Counted from the first letter of the stretch, positions 19,586-29,407 are shown. The stretch is DNA of 64,000 nucleotides from Clostridium pasteurianum DSM 525 = ATCC 6013 (GCF_000807255.1 NZ_CP009268.1:1332384-1396383); one strand, 5' to 3'. Program-made: numbers and translations. The notes: a model not told the origin generated them from the sequence alone.

Positions 19586-19612
19586 ATGAAAGTGCTCTTG
19601 TTAATTTTATAA
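19586..19612 (+). CDS. candidate 8-codon leader peptide (MKVLLLIL)
   Basis: A very short ORF follows the riboswitch directly. AGGGAGG lies 7 bases before its ATG, a better SD than that of cbiM itself, and it stops after eight codons. The residues resemble the first part of a signal peptide. It could be a leader peptide that couples riboswitch state to translation, a decayed former N-terminus, or chance. No protein evidence exists. Confidence 0.3.
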   Translation: MKVLLLIL

Positions 19613-19715
19613 TAATTAAGCATGTAAGAAATTCTTTTAACACTTATGTTGAAAGGATTTATTTTTTTGTATTTAATGGAATATTTAGTTCCATATAGTG
19701 TATAAAATATCTGTT

Positions 19716-19848
19716 TTGAAGCAAGTTCTTAATTCAGGTGGGAATTCTTCTATCCCATCTGAAATTTAGAACTGCAAATGCATGGCTTACTTGGCGTTGA
19801 ACTCTCACTTGAAGAAGGGGGAGACTTACGCCAAGTTAGTCAGGTGAA
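19716..19848 (-). repeat. dispersed repeat R2, copy A (short form, inverted)
   Basis: Read on the minus strand it has the conserved left end CTGACTAACTTGGCGTAAG, a right block with ACGCCAAGTAAGCCATGCAT, and the hairpin ATTCAGATGGG...CCCACCTGAAT ending AAGAACTTGCTTCAA. The variable middle found in copies at 37664 and 58456 is missing here. It lies between the cobalamin riboswitch and cbiM. Confidence 0.8.
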
Positions 19849-19885
19849 AAGTTAAATCTTAATTATTAGAAAGTGAGAGTTTATT

Positions 19886-20632
19886 ATGTCTAAAAGAAAG
19901 CAGATTTTATTAGCTGTATTGCTGATGCTTATATTTATTCCTAAGAATGTATATGCTATGCATATTATGGAGGGATTTCTTCCGCCTAAATGGGCTATTG
20001 CCTGGGGAGTTATATGTATACCCTTTGTGGTGGTGGGATTTTTTTCTATAAAGGAAAAAATACAATTAAATCCAAGAATGAAACTACTGCTGGCTATGGT
20101 AGGGGCCTTTGCTTTTGTCTTATCTGCCTTAAAGATACCTTCTGTTACCGGCAGTTGTTCTCATCCTACAGGGGTAGGACTTGGTGCAATTTTATTTGGA
20201 CCTACTATTATGAGTGTTGTAGGTCTCATAGTACTTATTTTCCAAGCATTGCTTTTAGCTCATGGAGGGCTTACTACTTTAGGTGCCAATACTTTTTCTA
20301 TGGCAATTGTAGGACCTATAGTATCTTATGTTGTTTACAAACTTTTAGTAAAGAAAAATGTATCTACTTCTATTGCTGTATTTACTGCAGCAATGCTTGG
20401 AGATTTAATGACTTATGTTACTACTTCTATTGAACTTGCAATGGCTTTTCCTGATGCAACAGGTGGATTTATGGTATCAGCAGTGAAATTTATGGGTATA
20501 TTCGCCATAACACAAATTCCCCTTGCCATAAGTGAAGGAATACTTACAGTTATAGTTTTCAATCTTCTTACTAATTATAATTTAGATGATCTGAAACAAC
20601 TAAAAGTTATCTTACCTGGAAAGGAGAAATAA
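19886..20632 (+). CDS. cbiM: cobalt ECF transporter S component CbiM
   Basis: Substrate-binding membrane subunit of the cobalt importer. Residues 1-24 form a signal peptide ending VYA. The mature protein begins [10 protein letters not shown], whose N-terminal Met-His chelates Co2+ in this family. The conserved [13 protein letters not shown] block supplies a further metal ligand, and about six further membrane spans follow. Length 248 aa is normal for the form with a signal peptide. It opens the cbiMNQO operon under a cobalamin riboswitch. The SD is modest (GAAAGTGAGAG). The next gene starts 2 bases after its stop. Confidence 0.97.
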   Translation: MSKRKQILLAVLLMLIFIPKNVYAMHIMEGFLPPKWAIAWGVICIPFVVVGFFSIKEKIQLNPRMKLLLAMVGAFAFVLSALKIPSVTGSCSHPTGVGLGAILFGPTIMSVVGLIVLIFQALLLAHGGLTTLGANTFSMAIVGPIVSYVVYKLLVKKNVSTSIAVFTAAMLGDLMTYVTTSIELAMAFPDATGGFMVSAVKFMGIFAITQIPLAISEGILTVIVFNLLTNYNLDDLKQLKVILPGKEK

Positions 20633-20634
20633 TT

Positions 20635-20955
20635 GTGGAAGTAAAAAAGAGTCATATGAGTTTACTGAAAAAAAATTTAATATTAGGTGTGATTGTAATA
20701 CTTATAGCGGTAGTTCCGCTGATATTTGTGAAGGGAGCTGAATTTGGAGGCTCAGATGATAAAGCTGAAGCTGAAATTACCAACATAGATAAAAATTATA
20801 AGCCATGGTTTTCATCTATCTGGGAACCGCCAAGTGGAGAAATAGAAAGTCTTCTATTTTCCTCACAGGCAGCTCTTGGAGCTGGTGTTATAGGATATTA
20901 TTTTGGATATCAAAAGGGAAAAATCAGTAGAAAAAATGAGAGTAAAAAATCATGA
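20635..20955 (+). CDS. cbiN: cobalt transporter accessory subunit CbiN
   Basis: 106-aa protein with one membrane segment at about residues 13-32, an extracytoplasmic loop (FGGSDDKAEAEI) and a second span at about 74-93 (SSQAALGAGVIGYYFGY). This is the CbiN layout; CbiN is needed with CbiM for cobalt loading. The start is GTG at 20635, since AAGGAG lies 8 bases before it inside the cbiM tail. Its end overlaps cbiQ by 4 bases (ATGA), which indicates translational coupling. Confidence 0.93.
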   Translation: MEVKKSHMSLLKKNLILGVIVILIAVVPLIFVKGAEFGGSDDKAEAEITNIDKNYKPWFSSIWEPPSGEIESLLFSSQAALGAGVIGYYFGYQKGKISRKNESKKS

Positions 20956-21719
20956 TTTCCATAGATAAATTAGCCTATACTTCTGATCTTAGAAAGACTA
21001 ATCCTATGGAGAAGTTTATATTTTCCATTATTACAATGATTCTTTGTATAGCTTTAAATAAAATAGTCATATCAGTTATAATATTCACTACTATGACCTT
21101 TTTTATAGTAGTAAAAGGAAAAATACCATTAAATATATATTTTAAATTAATACTGCTGCCGGTATCCTTTTTGATTATGGGGATTTTAACAATAGCAATA
21201 AATGTGCTCAACAACAATAATGCTGTTATATTAAGTTTTATAGTATTGGGCTTTAAATTGGGAGTTACGGAAAAAAGTTTGATAACAGCAGGAAATATAT
21301 TTTTTAAAGCATTAGCTTCTGTTTCATGCTTATATTTTCTTACATTGACTACTCCACTGTTTGAAATTTTAATAGTGCTTAGAAGATGTAAAATACCTAA
21401 ACTATTTGTAGAGCTCATGGGTCTCATGTACAGATTTATTTTTATATTAATGGATAGGGCAAATATGATTTTTATATCTCAAAACTGCAGACTGGGATAT
21501 TCAAATATTAAAATAGGATATAAGTCTATTGGTACATTAATTACTTCTCTATTTGTGAGTTCTTATAAGCGTTCACAAGATATGTATACCAGTATGGAAG
21601 CAAGATGTTATGATGGGGAAATAAACTTAATTGAATATGATTATAAAATTTCACATAAAAATATAGTTTTGATTGTAATTTTGGAATTAATTCTAATTGT
21701 AGTTGGAGTTATTTTATAA
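20952..21719 (+). CDS. cbiQ: cobalt ECF transporter T component CbiQ
   Basis: 255-aa energy-coupling membrane subunit. It has four to six spans, and the cytoplasmic coupling region contains MEARCYDGE (the A-R-x motif that docks on the ATPase) preceded by a long amphipathic section. It overlaps cbiN by 4 bases. It is separated from its ATPase gene by 165 bp that hold a strong hairpin (21741-21788), which is unusual for this operon. Confidence 0.95.
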   Translation: MISIDKLAYTSDLRKTNPMEKFIFSIITMILCIALNKIVISVIIFTTMTFFIVVKGKIPLNIYFKLILLPVSFLIMGILTIAINVLNNNNAVILSFIVLGFKLGVTEKSLITAGNIFFKALASVSCLYFLTLTTPLFEILIVLRRCKIPKLFVELMGLMYRFIFILMDRANMIFISQNCRLGYSNIKIGYKSIGTLITSLFVSSYKRSQDMYTSMEARCYDGEINLIEYDYKISHKNIVLIVILELILIVVGVIL

Positions 21720-21740
21720 TTTTTATCAACTTAAAGATTA

Positions 21741-21788
21741 ATTCATTTAAATTTAAAGCTATTAGTAATGCAATAAATTTAGATGAAT
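21741..21788 (+). promoter_or_regulatory. hairpin in the cbiQ-cbiO gap
   Basis: ATTCATTTAAATTTA (21741-21755) pairs with TAAATTTAGATGAAT (21774-21788), 14 of 15 bases. There is only a weak T-run after it, so it may be a processing or stability element or a leaky terminator that lowers cbiO relative to cbiMNQ. Confidence 0.4.
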
Positions 21789-21883
21789 AATTTTATAAGC
21801 TAATTATTCTATAGTATGATATCTACTTAAGTGGCAGTATGCACATATTTATATAGAAAAAATTGATTGGAGGATTTTGCTTA

Positions 21884-22714
21884 ATGGCTGAATATATAAT
21901 TGAAACAAGAAATTTAAGTTTTGAATATTCAGATGGAACAAAAGCATTAAAAAATGTAAATCTAAAAATAAAAAAGGGTAAGAAAATAGCTTTTATCGGA
22001 GTTAATGGCTCGGGAAAATCTACTTTGTTTTTAAATTTAAATGGAGTATTAAAACCAAGTGAGGGAAATGTAATATTTAAGGGAAAAGAAATTAAATACA
22101 ATCAGAGAGAATTAAATAATATTAGAAAATCTATAGGTATCGTATTTCAGGATCCCGAAAATCAAATATTTTCTGCCAGTGTGTATCAGGAGGTATCTTT
22201 TGGAGCCATGAATCTAAAGCTGACTAAAGAAGAAGTTATAAGAAGAGTAGACAAAGCCCTTAAAGATACAGATGTATATTCTTATAAGGATAAAGCTGTA
22301 CATTTTTTGAGTTATGGACAGAAGAAGAGGGTTTCTATTGCAGATATATTGGTAATGGAACCAGAAGTGATAGTATTTGATGAACCAACTTCAAGTCTTG
22401 ATCCTAAACATTCTTTAGAACTTGTAGATATATTTGATAATATAAATAGAGATGGAATGACAGTTATTATTTCTACTCATGATGTAGAACTAGCCTATTC
22501 CTGGGCAGATTATATATTTGTTATGAAGGATGGAAAAGTAGAGAAAGAAGGTAGTCCCTATGAAATTTTTTCTGATGATAAATTATTGGAAAGTTGTTAT
22601 CTTCAGAAACCATTAATTTTAGAAGTATATGAAAATATGCTTGCTAGTGGAAAATTAGAAGCTTCTGTTAAAATTCCAAGAAATAAAAAAGAACTTTTAG
22701 AAATAATAAATTAA
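21884..22714 (+). CDS. cbiO: cobalt ECF transporter ATPase CbiO
   Basis: 276-aa ABC ATPase that powers CbiMNQ. Walker A is GVNGSGKST (residues 39-47), the Q-loop lies in VFQDPENQIF (typical of ECF ATPases), the signature is LSYGQKKR, and Walker B is VIVFDEPTSSLD, followed by the H-loop STHD. The start was placed at the ATG at 21884, because GGAGG lies 10 bases upstream. A TTG 21 bases earlier overlaps this SD and would add seven atypical residues. The nucleotide-binding residues are complete. Confidence 0.96.
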   Translation: MAEYIIETRNLSFEYSDGTKALKNVNLKIKKGKKIAFIGVNGSGKSTLFLNLNGVLKPSEGNVIFKGKEIKYNQRELNNIRKSIGIVFQDPENQIFSASVYQEVSFGAMNLKLTKEEVIRRVDKALKDTDVYSYKDKAVHFLSYGQKKRVSIADILVMEPEVIVFDEPTSSLDPKHSLELVDIFDNINRDGMTVIISTHDVELAYSWADYIFVMKDGKVEKEGSPYEIFSDDKLLESCYLQKPLILEVYENMLASGKLEASVKIPRNKKELLEIIN

Positions 22715-22981
22715 AATAAATAAAGCCATTTACTGGTATAATATAATTATTTAAAATATTAATTGTAATATTTGATCTTTTAACACAATGAAAGTAAAAA
22801 ATTTAGATGAATTATTCAAGAATGTGTGGCTGTTATCGGATAAACATTCTTAAAGAAGGACTTAAGATGAGTAATTCACATTGAAAGAAATTAAATATAA
22901 TTAAGTTTAATAGAGAAGGGATGGTGAAAACCGTTATAAGGTATTTTGTTATTTAGCTTAAAAATGCCTAACGGGATTGAT

Positions 22982-23950
22982 ATGTTTAGAAGACATAGAA
23001 GACTTAGAGAAAATTCAACTATAAGAGGATTAGTAAGAGAAACAGTATTAACTCCTAATGACTTTATTTATCCTATATTTGTAACTGAAGGAGAAAATAT
23101 AAAAAGGGAAATAGAATCCATGCCGGATAATTATCATTGGTCAATAGACAGACTTCATGAATTAGTTGCTCAGGTAGAAAAAGCTGGAGTAAAGGGAATA
23201 ATGGTATTTGGACTTCCGGATCATAAGGATGAAGTTGGAACCTCTGCTTTTGAAGAAGATGGAATAGTTCAAAAGGCATTAAGAGAAATTAAAGAACTTG
23301 CCCCTGATTTACTGCTAATTACAGACGTATGTATGTGTGAATATACAAGTCATGGTCATTGTGGAATACTAAAGAATAAGAGAGTAGACAATGATGAAAC
23401 CATAAAATATATAGCAAAAATTGCTCTATCCCATGCTAAGGCAGGTGCAGATATGGTAGCACCTTCAGACATGATGGATGGGAGAGTAGAAGCTATAAGA
23501 AATATTTTAGATGAAAATGGATATAAACATGTATCCATAATGGCCTACAGTGCAAAATATGCTTCTGCCTTTTTTGGACCTTTTAGAGAAGCTGCTGATT
23601 CAGCTCCTCAATTTGGTGACAGAAAGGGTTATCAGATGGACCCTGCCAATATAAGAGAAGCTATGCTGGAAATTGAGGATGATATAAATGAAGGAGCAGA
23701 TATAATAATGGTAAAGCCTGCTATGTCTTACCTTGATATAATAAGATGGGCCAGAGATAAGTACAATTATCCTGTGGCAGCTTACAGTGTCAGTGGTGAA
23801 TATGCCATGATTAAGGCTGCTGGAAAACTGGGTGTTATAGATGAAAAGGCTACTGCTTTAGAAGTGTTAATATCTTTAAAGAGAGCTGGAGCAGACATAA
23901 TAATTACCTACTTTGCACTGGATGCCTGCCGCTGGCTTAGAGGTCAGTAG
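22982..23950 (+). CDS. hemB: porphobilinogen synthase (delta-aminolevulinate dehydratase)
   Basis: Condenses two 5-aminolevulinates to porphobilinogen, the precursor of all tetrapyrroles including corrinoids. The zinc-type cysteine cluster is DVCMCEYTSHGHCGIL. The two catalytic lysines are in SAKYASAFFGPF and MVKPAMSYLD. ATG at 22982 gives the usual N-terminus MFRRHRRLRENS. In-frame alternatives are ATG at 22964 and TTG at 22946; the latter has AAGG 4 bases upstream, so the true start is uncertain. It is the only common tetrapyrrole gene in the window; hemA, hemL, hemC and hemD must lie elsewhere. Confidence 0.96.
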   Translation: MFRRHRRLRENSTIRGLVRETVLTPNDFIYPIFVTEGENIKREIESMPDNYHWSIDRLHELVAQVEKAGVKGIMVFGLPDHKDEVGTSAFEEDGIVQKALREIKELAPDLLLITDVCMCEYTSHGHCGILKNKRVDNDETIKYIAKIALSHAKAGADMVAPSDMMDGRVEAIRNILDENGYKHVSIMAYSAKYASAFFGPFREAADSAPQFGDRKGYQMDPANIREAMLEIEDDINEGADIIMVKPAMSYLDIIRWARDKYNYPVAAYSVSGEYAMIKAAGKLGVIDEKATALEVLISLKRAGADIIITYFALDACRWLRGQ

Positions 23951-24036
23951 TTTTAAAAGCCGTTTTGCAAGGTTCAAAAGGGTTATTGATAAAGAAAAAA
24001 TTACTTAAAAACAAGATTTGAAAAGGAGAGAGGTCC

Positions 24037-24882
24037 TTGCAGAAAAAAAGGGATAAGGTAATACTTGTGGTAAGTTTTGGAACTACCTATGAAAAAACCA
24101 GAAAATTAACTATAGAAAGCATTGAAAAATGTATAGAGGATGGATTTAAAGACTACGATATAAAGAGAGCGTTTACTTCACATATGATAATAAAATCGCT
24201 TAAAAAAAGAGATGGCTATATTGTAGATACTCCAGAAGAAGCTTTGAGCAAGATAGCAGAAGAAGGCTATAAGGAAGTCATAGTTCAGTCTCTTCACATA
24301 ATTCCTGGAGTAGAATATGATTATGTATGTAATGTAGTGGAAAGTTATAGACAAAAGGATATATTTGATAAAATTGAACTTGGAAGACCAATACTATATT
24401 TTAAAGGAGACGGTAGTGAGCTTTATGATGATTATTCTGTAGTGGTAGAGGCATTGAAGTGTCAGCTTCCAAAGGAAGGGGTTACAGTGTTCATGGGACA
24501 TGGAACCACTCATCCTGCGAATTCCTGCTATGCTTGCCTTCAGATGGTTTTTAGAGATCATCAGATAAATAATGTATATGTTGGAACTGTAGAAGGCTAT
24601 CCTTCTTTAGATAATATAGTGAATACACTAAAAACAGATGGTGTAGAGGAAGTTACATTAATGCCTCTTATGGTGGTAGCTGGAGATCATTGTAATAATG
24701 ATATGGCTTCAGAGGAGGAAGATTCCTGGAAGAAAGTTCTAGAAAAAGAGGGATTCAAGGTTAATTTATATATGCATGGATTGGGAGAAAATCCCCTATT
24801 CAGAGAGATATTTGTAAAGCATGTGGAAGATGCCATTACAGATAGATATAAAAACATAGGAGTAACAAAAAAGGGGAATTAA
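24037..24882 (+). CDS. cbiK: sirohydrochlorin cobaltochelatase CbiK
   Basis: Inserts Co2+ into sirohydrochlorin, the first committed step of the anaerobic cobalamin route. 281 aa, the CbiK class (about twice CbiX). Metal-site histidines are seen in FMGHGTTHPAN and VVAGDHCNNDMA, with a conserved glutamate in TVEGYPS. There is no signal peptide, so it is cytoplasmic. The start is TTG at 24037, preceded by AAAGGAGAGAGG; no ATG is available nearby. cbiP follows 3 bases after its stop. Confidence 0.95.
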   Translation: MQKKRDKVILVVSFGTTYEKTRKLTIESIEKCIEDGFKDYDIKRAFTSHMIIKSLKKRDGYIVDTPEEALSKIAEEGYKEVIVQSLHIIPGVEYDYVCNVVESYRQKDIFDKIELGRPILYFKGDGSELYDDYSVVVEALKCQLPKEGVTVFMGHGTTHPANSCYACLQMVFRDHQINNVYVGTVEGYPSLDNIVNTLKTDGVEEVTLMPLMVVAGDHCNNDMASEEEDSWKKVLEKEGFKVNLYMHGLGENPLFREIFVKHVEDAITDRYKNIGVTKKGN

Positions 24883-24885
24883 AAG

Positions 24886-26445
24886 ATGGCAAAGTTAATG
24901 ATACAGGGTACAGCTTCTTCTGTAGGTAAAAGTATTCTTGTAACGGCTTTATGCAGAATTTTTAAGCAGGATGGGTACAGAGTGGTGCCTTATAAGTCTC
25001 AGAATATGTCTTTAAATTCCTATATAACTTTAGATGGAAAGGAAATGGGAAGAGCACAGGTGCTTCAGGCCTATGCCTGCGGCATGGAACCAGAGGTATA
25101 TATGAACCCCATACTGCTTAAACCAACCTCAGATAAAAAATCTCAAGTTATAGTCAATGGAAAGGTATATGGAAACTATACGGCTATGGAATATCACAAT
25201 ATGAAACCTGTGTTTAGAGATATGTTAAGAAAACAATTTGAAAAGCTGGAACAGGAATTTGATATAGTAGTTATGGAAGGGGCAGGAAGCCCCGCTGAGA
25301 TAAATCTAAGGGATAGAGATATAGTAAATATGGGAATGGCAGAACTGGTAGATGCTTCGGTAATACTTGTGGGAGATATCGATAAAGGAGGAGTGTTTGC
25401 CTCAATTGCAGGTACTATGCTTTTATTAAAAGAAGAAGAGAAAAAAAGAGTTAAAGGAACTATTATAAATAAATTCAGAGGAGACATAGATATACTAAAA
25501 CCAGGGCTTGATATGCTACAGAGCATAATAAAAATACCTTCTATGGGAGTAGTTCCTCATTTTAATTTACAGCTGGAAGATGAGGATGGGGCAGTAGAAT
25601 TTGAAAAGAAAACTCATGAGTCTATAGATATAGCAGTTATTAAATTGCCTCATATATCTAATTTTACAGATCTTGATGCACTTAAAGCTGAAGAAGATGT
25701 ATCTGTAAGATTTATAACTAGTGCAGAAGAATTTGGCAATCCGGATATGATAATTATACCTGGAAGCAAGAATACCATAGAGGATTTATTAAAACTTCGC
25801 GAAAATGGATTGGAATTAAAGATAAAGAAATATAGTGAAACTGGAATTGTCATAGGTATATGCGGTGGATATCAGATGTTAGGTAACTCTGTTAAAGATC
25901 CCTATGGAGTAGAAACAGATAATCTGCACACCGAGGGAATGAAGTTATTAGATATGGATACTGTTTTTGAAGAAGAAAAAGTTACAACAAGGGTAAAGGC
26001 AATTATATCTTCAGAGAATTTGCTTCATGATATTAATAAATATATAGTAAATTATGAGAATGTTAAAGCAAAAGAAGTTGAAAAAATCATCAGCAGAGAT
26101 AAATTTGTCTATGGTTATGAGATTCATATGGGCATATGCAAATACGGAGAAAACTCAAAGCCGCTTTTCAATATAGTAGATAAAAATGGACTTAAAGTAA
26201 ATTATAGTGATGGAGCAATCAATAAAAGAGGAAATATTATGGGTACCTATATTCATGGAATATTTGACAGTATTTACTTTAGAGAGTACATAGTGAATCT
26301 GCTAAGAAGTAAAAAAGGTATTGCTCTTAAAAAATCCAAGGAATATGAAAAGCTCAGAGAAAGAGAATTGGATAGATTAGCAGACATAGTCAGAAGAGCT
26401 CTGGATATGGATAGTATATATAAGATTATGGGATTGAAAAGATGA
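24886..26445 (+). CDS. cbiP: cobyric acid synthase CbiP (CobQ)
   Basis: Glutamine-dependent amidation of four side chains (b, d, e, g) of adenosylcobyrinic acid a,c-diamide. 519 aa. The N-terminal dethiobiotin-synthetase-like ATP domain begins [11 protein letters not shown] and contains the [15 protein letters not shown] block. The C-terminal class I glutaminase domain has nucleophile Cys in [10 protein letters not shown] and the catalytic His in YIHGIF. It overlaps cbiB by 4 bases. Confidence 0.97.
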   Translation: MAKLMIQGTASSVGKSILVTALCRIFKQDGYRVVPYKSQNMSLNSYITLDGKEMGRAQVLQAYACGMEPEVYMNPILLKPTSDKKSQVIVNGKVYGNYTAMEYHNMKPVFRDMLRKQFEKLEQEFDIVVMEGAGSPAEINLRDRDIVNMGMAELVDASVILVGDIDKGGVFASIAGTMLLLKEEEKKRVKGTIINKFRGDIDILKPGLDMLQSIIKIPSMGVVPHFNLQLEDEDGAVEFEKKTHESIDIAVIKLPHISNFTDLDALKAEEDVSVRFITSAEEFGNPDMIIIPGSKNTIEDLLKLRENGLELKIKKYSETGIVIGICGGYQMLGNSVKDPYGVETDNLHTEGMKLLDMDTVFEEEKVTTRVKAIISSENLLHDINKYIVNYENVKAKEVEKIISRDKFVYGYEIHMGICKYGENSKPLFNIVDKNGLKVNYSDGAINKRGNIMGTYIHGIFDSIYFREYIVNLLRSKKGIALKKSKEYEKLRERELDRLADIVRRALDMDSIYKIMGLKR

Positions 26446-27434
26446 TATATATAGCTCTAGATATACTTTTAGCAGTAATTTTAGACTTTATATTAGGAGA
26501 TCCTAGGTGGCTGCCCCATCCTATAATATACATTGGAAAATTAATAAGTTTTTTGGAGAATAAGGCAAGAAAATTAGCGGAGAGTGATAGTAGGTTAAGA
26601 TTATCAGGTGCCGTAATTGTGATAATTACAGGATTTATTAGTTTTATTATTCCCTTTTGTTTATTAGAAATTGTAAAGCCCTTTGCAGTAGTATATCACA
26701 TACTCAACATACTTATAATCTGGACTACACTAGCAGCGAAGAGTTTGAATATAGCGGCAATGAAGGTATATACTTCTCTTGAAAATAATGATATAGAGGA
26801 TGCCAGAATAAAGCTTTCCCATATTGTAGGAAGAGACACAAAAGAACTTTCAGAGGAAGAAATAATAAGGGCAGATGTAGAAACTGTGGCTGAAAATACT
26901 TCTGATGGAGTCATAGCACCGCTTATATTTGCCATGATAGGAGGAGTACCTTTAGCCATGTTGTATAAAGCTGTTAATACCATGGATTCTATGCTTGGGT
27001 ACAAAAATAAGAGATATTACTATATAGGTTTTTTCCCAGCAAAGATAGATGATCTATTCAATTTAATACCTGCCAGAATTACAGGTGTACTTATAGCACT
27101 GATTTCTCCTTTGGTGAAGGGAAATATTTTAGAGAGTTTCAAAATAATGATTAGGGATAGGAAAAATCATAAGAGTCCAAATTGTGCATATCCCGAGGCT
27201 GCAGCTGCAGGTGCAATGAAGGTGCAGCTGGGTGGAACTAATAGCTATTTTGGAGAACTTGTCTACAAGCCTACCTTAGGGGATGGAAAGCAAGATTTAG
27301 ATAAAAGACATATAAAAGAAGTTATCAGGCTCATGTATGGGGCAGAAATACTGTTGGTGATTGTATATATTATTGTAGTTTATTTGATTAGTAAGAATCT
27401 ATTTTTATACTTAATAAATTGTAATAGTTTATAG
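26442..27434 (+). CDS. cbiB: adenosylcobinamide-phosphate synthase CbiB
   Basis: Integral membrane enzyme that joins (R)-1-aminopropan-2-ol phosphate to adenosylcobyric acid. 330 aa. It has the family start [18 protein letters not shown], the [33 protein letters not shown] region split by conserved acidic residues, and [21 protein letters not shown] in the C-terminal half. Four or more membrane spans are visible. It starts inside the cbiP stop region. The last residues (LINCNSL) run into what looks like a gene remnant, so the C-terminus may have been altered. Confidence 0.96.
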   Translation: MIYIALDILLAVILDFILGDPRWLPHPIIYIGKLISFLENKARKLAESDSRLRLSGAVIVIITGFISFIIPFCLLEIVKPFAVVYHILNILIIWTTLAAKSLNIAAMKVYTSLENNDIEDARIKLSHIVGRDTKELSEEEIIRADVETVAENTSDGVIAPLIFAMIGGVPLAMLYKAVNTMDSMLGYKNKRYYYIGFFPAKIDDLFNLIPARITGVLIALISPLVKGNILESFKIMIRDRKNHKSPNCAYPEAAAAGAMKVQLGGTNSYFGELVYKPTLGDGKQDLDKRHIKEVIRLMYGAEILLVIVYIIVVYLISKNLFLYLINCNSL

Positions 27435-27567
27435 AGTTGAATATGAAGTTAAATATAAAAATGATAGGATTAGTTCACAGAATAGTGGAAAGAAACTTTG
27501 GTGGTTTACAGTTATTAGAAAAGATGAAAATTCACCTTGGTTAATTGATGAGTTTGGAGAAGGTTGA
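27418..27567 (+). pseudogene. C-terminal remnant of a secreted/lipoprotein-type protein (DUF4829-like)
   Basis: A stop-free frame overlaps the cbiB tail and ends at TGA 27565-27567. It has no start codon or SD but contains SGKKLWWFTVIRKDENSPW followed by LIDEFGEG. From memory, this W-W-F-x-V-x-R/K-x-E-x-S-PWLI-D pattern closes many clostridial DUF4829-type lipoproteins. With no N-terminus it reads as a relic left by a deletion or rearrangement in the cobalamin block. The family assignment is tentative. Confidence 0.5.
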
Positions 27568-27641
27568 GTATTAATATTATATTATCTAGGGGAAACAATA
27601 ATCAATAATTGTATAGTTGAAAGTAAAGGAGGACTTAATCT

Positions 27642-28691
27642 ATGATTCACGGCGGAGACATATATACAGACGGTATTTTTAAAGGAAAAGAACTTCTGGA
27701 TTTCAGCTCTAACATAAATCCTCTTGGAGTGCCAAAAGGGTTTAAAAATAACATAGATGAAGCATTAAACAATGTAACCAGATACCCTGATATTAAATAT
27801 AGAGAAGTTCTTAAAAGTCTTTCAAATTATACTGGTATTTTAAAGAAAAATTTTGTTATGGGTAATGGTGCAGCAGAAATTATAGATTTAGTTATAAGTA
27901 ATTTTAAGAGTATATTGATAGTAGTGCCTTCTTTTGTGGAATATGAAATAAATGCTAAGAAGTGGAGATGCCACATAGAGTATTCCAAGTTACAAGATAA
28001 TATGAATTTTGACTATGAAGATATTGAGAATAAGCTCGATGCCGTTGAAGCGCTTATAATAGGCAATCCTAATAATCCTAATGGTAACATCATAGATAAG
28101 GCTAAATTTCAGACTATTATAGAAATTTGTGAAGCTAAAGGTAAAATAATAATTATAGATGAAGCCTTTATAGAATTCACAGGCAGTATAAAAAACAGCT
28201 TCATAGATAAAATAGAAGGTAATAGATCTATCTTTATTATAAGAGCTATTACTAAATTCTTTGCCATGCCGGGGGTTAGGTTTGGCTATGGTATAAGCAG
28301 TAATGAAGAACTATTAAACAATATAAGAAAGAAGCAAAATCCTTGGAATATAAACTGTTTTGCAGAATTAGCAGTTAAGTATTCACTTGCAGATGAAGAG
28401 TATATTAAAAGATCCCTTCAGTGGATAGAGGAAGAGAGAAAATTTTTTATAAGTGGACTTAATGAGATTCGCTGCATAGAGAAAACTTTTAAAAGTTTTT
28501 CAAATTTTGTGCTTTGCAAGCTAAAGAATATAGATGAAGAGAAATTATATAAATATTGCCTTGGAAATGGAATAATTATCAGAAAAGCAGGTGATTTCAG
28601 AGGGTTAGACAATAGCTATGTAAGATTTGCTGTAAAGGATAGGAATTCTAATAAGAGATTAATTAAAGTGCTAAGAGATGTTAGTTCTTAG
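27642..28691 (+). CDS. cobD: L-threonine-O-3-phosphate decarboxylase CobD
   Basis: PLP enzyme that makes (R)-1-aminopropan-2-ol phosphate for CbiB. 349 aa, aminotransferase fold type I. The N-terminus IHGGDIY and LLDFSSNINPLGVP are typical of CobD rather than of histidinol-phosphate aminotransferase. Substrate/PLP motifs are NPNNPNG, IIDEAFIEF, the Schiff-base lysine in RAITKFFAMPGVR, and the C-terminal RKAGDFRGL. AAAGGAGG precedes the ATG. Together with pduX at 41138 it forms the aminopropanol arm. Confidence 0.95.
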   Translation: MIHGGDIYTDGIFKGKELLDFSSNINPLGVPKGFKNNIDEALNNVTRYPDIKYREVLKSLSNYTGILKKNFVMGNGAAEIIDLVISNFKSILIVVPSFVEYEINAKKWRCHIEYSKLQDNMNFDYEDIENKLDAVEALIIGNPNNPNGNIIDKAKFQTIIEICEAKGKIIIIDEAFIEFTGSIKNSFIDKIEGNRSIFIIRAITKFFAMPGVRFGYGISSNEELLNNIRKKQNPWNINCFAELAVKYSLADEEYIKRSLQWIEEERKFFISGLNEIRCIEKTFKSFSNFVLCKLKNIDEEKLYKYCLGNGIIIRKAGDFRGLDNSYVRFAVKDRNSNKRLIKVLRDVSS

Positions 28692-28863
28692 AATGCTTAT
28701 AGTTTTTAAAACGTTTAATTATAAATTTATGATTTTAAAATAAAGTCTTTAAAATACATTTATAATTAGCAATATTTAATTATATATTAAAGTATTTATT
28801 ATGAGAAAATAGTTAAGTGGAAAGGTATAATTGACATATTAAATATAAGAAAAGAGGTATTTT

Positions 28864-29403
28864 ATGGGTAAACTAACTAGAGGATACATTCAAGTATACA
28901 CTGGTAATGGCAAGGGTAAAACTACTGCTGCTGTAGGGCTAGGTGTGAGAGCAGCTGGAGATGGATACAATGTATTTCTGGTACAATTTTTAAAATCTGG
29001 TTTCACTGGAGAACTTGAAAGCATAAAAAAGCTTGAACCTGATTTTCGGATTTTTAGATTTGAAAAGAAAAGAGGGTTTTTTTGGACTTTAAATGACAGC
29101 GAAAAAGCAGAATTAAAGAAGGAAATACAAGCCGCCTATAGATTTTGCTTAGATGCTTTAGAAAATAATAAATGTGACGTTCTAATTATGGATGAAATTA
29201 TGGGAGCCATATCAAATGAACTTGTTTCAAAGGAACAAGTTTTACAGCTTATAGAGGCTAAACCAGATAATATGGAACTCGTACTAACGGGAAGAAATGT
29301 ACCAGAAGAAATAGTAAATAAGGCAGATTTGGTTACGGAAATGAGAGAAATAAAGCATTATTTTGAAAAAGGAGTTCCTGCTAGAGAAGGGATAGAGTAT
29401 TAA
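28864..29403 (+). CDS. cobO: cob(I)yrinic acid a,c-diamide adenosyltransferase (CobA/CobO type)
   Basis: Transfers the 5'-deoxyadenosyl group from ATP to the reduced corrinoid. 179 aa. The unusual CobA-type P-loop VYTGNGKGKTTAA lies near residue 12; VLIMDEIMGAI and ELVLTGRN are family blocks. The C-terminus matches the short form KHYFEKGVPAREGIEY. It starts with a good SD (AAAGAGG). cbiA follows 4 bases after its stop. It needs the corrinoid as Co(I), so a reductase is required. Confidence 0.96.
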   Translation: MGKLTRGYIQVYTGNGKGKTTAAVGLGVRAAGDGYNVFLVQFLKSGFTGELESIKKLEPDFRIFRFEKKRGFFWTLNDSEKAELKKEIQAAYRFCLDALENNKCDVLIMDEIMGAISNELVSKEQVLQLIEAKPDNMELVLTGRNVPEEIVNKADLVTEMREIKHYFEKGVPAREGIEY

Positions 29404-29407
29404 TTAT

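Noticed and set aside
19990-20433. 147-codon plus-strand ORF inside cbiM
   Set aside because: It is an out-of-frame shadow of cbiM, with a cysteine/tyrosine-rich translation and no SD.
22788-22853. 21-codon ORF (MKVKNLDELFKNVWLL...) before hemB
   Set aside because: It has no SD and no resemblance I can name, and such short frames are expected in AT-rich sequence.
22921-22956. Mini-ORF MVKTVIRYFVI just before hemB as a leader peptide
   Set aside because: The only SD-like GAAGGG touches the ATG with no spacing, so initiation there is doubtful.
28717-28770. AATTATAAAT / ATTTATAATT inverted repeat before cobO as a regulatory element
   Set aside because: It is a pure A/T palindrome of a length expected by chance at this base composition.
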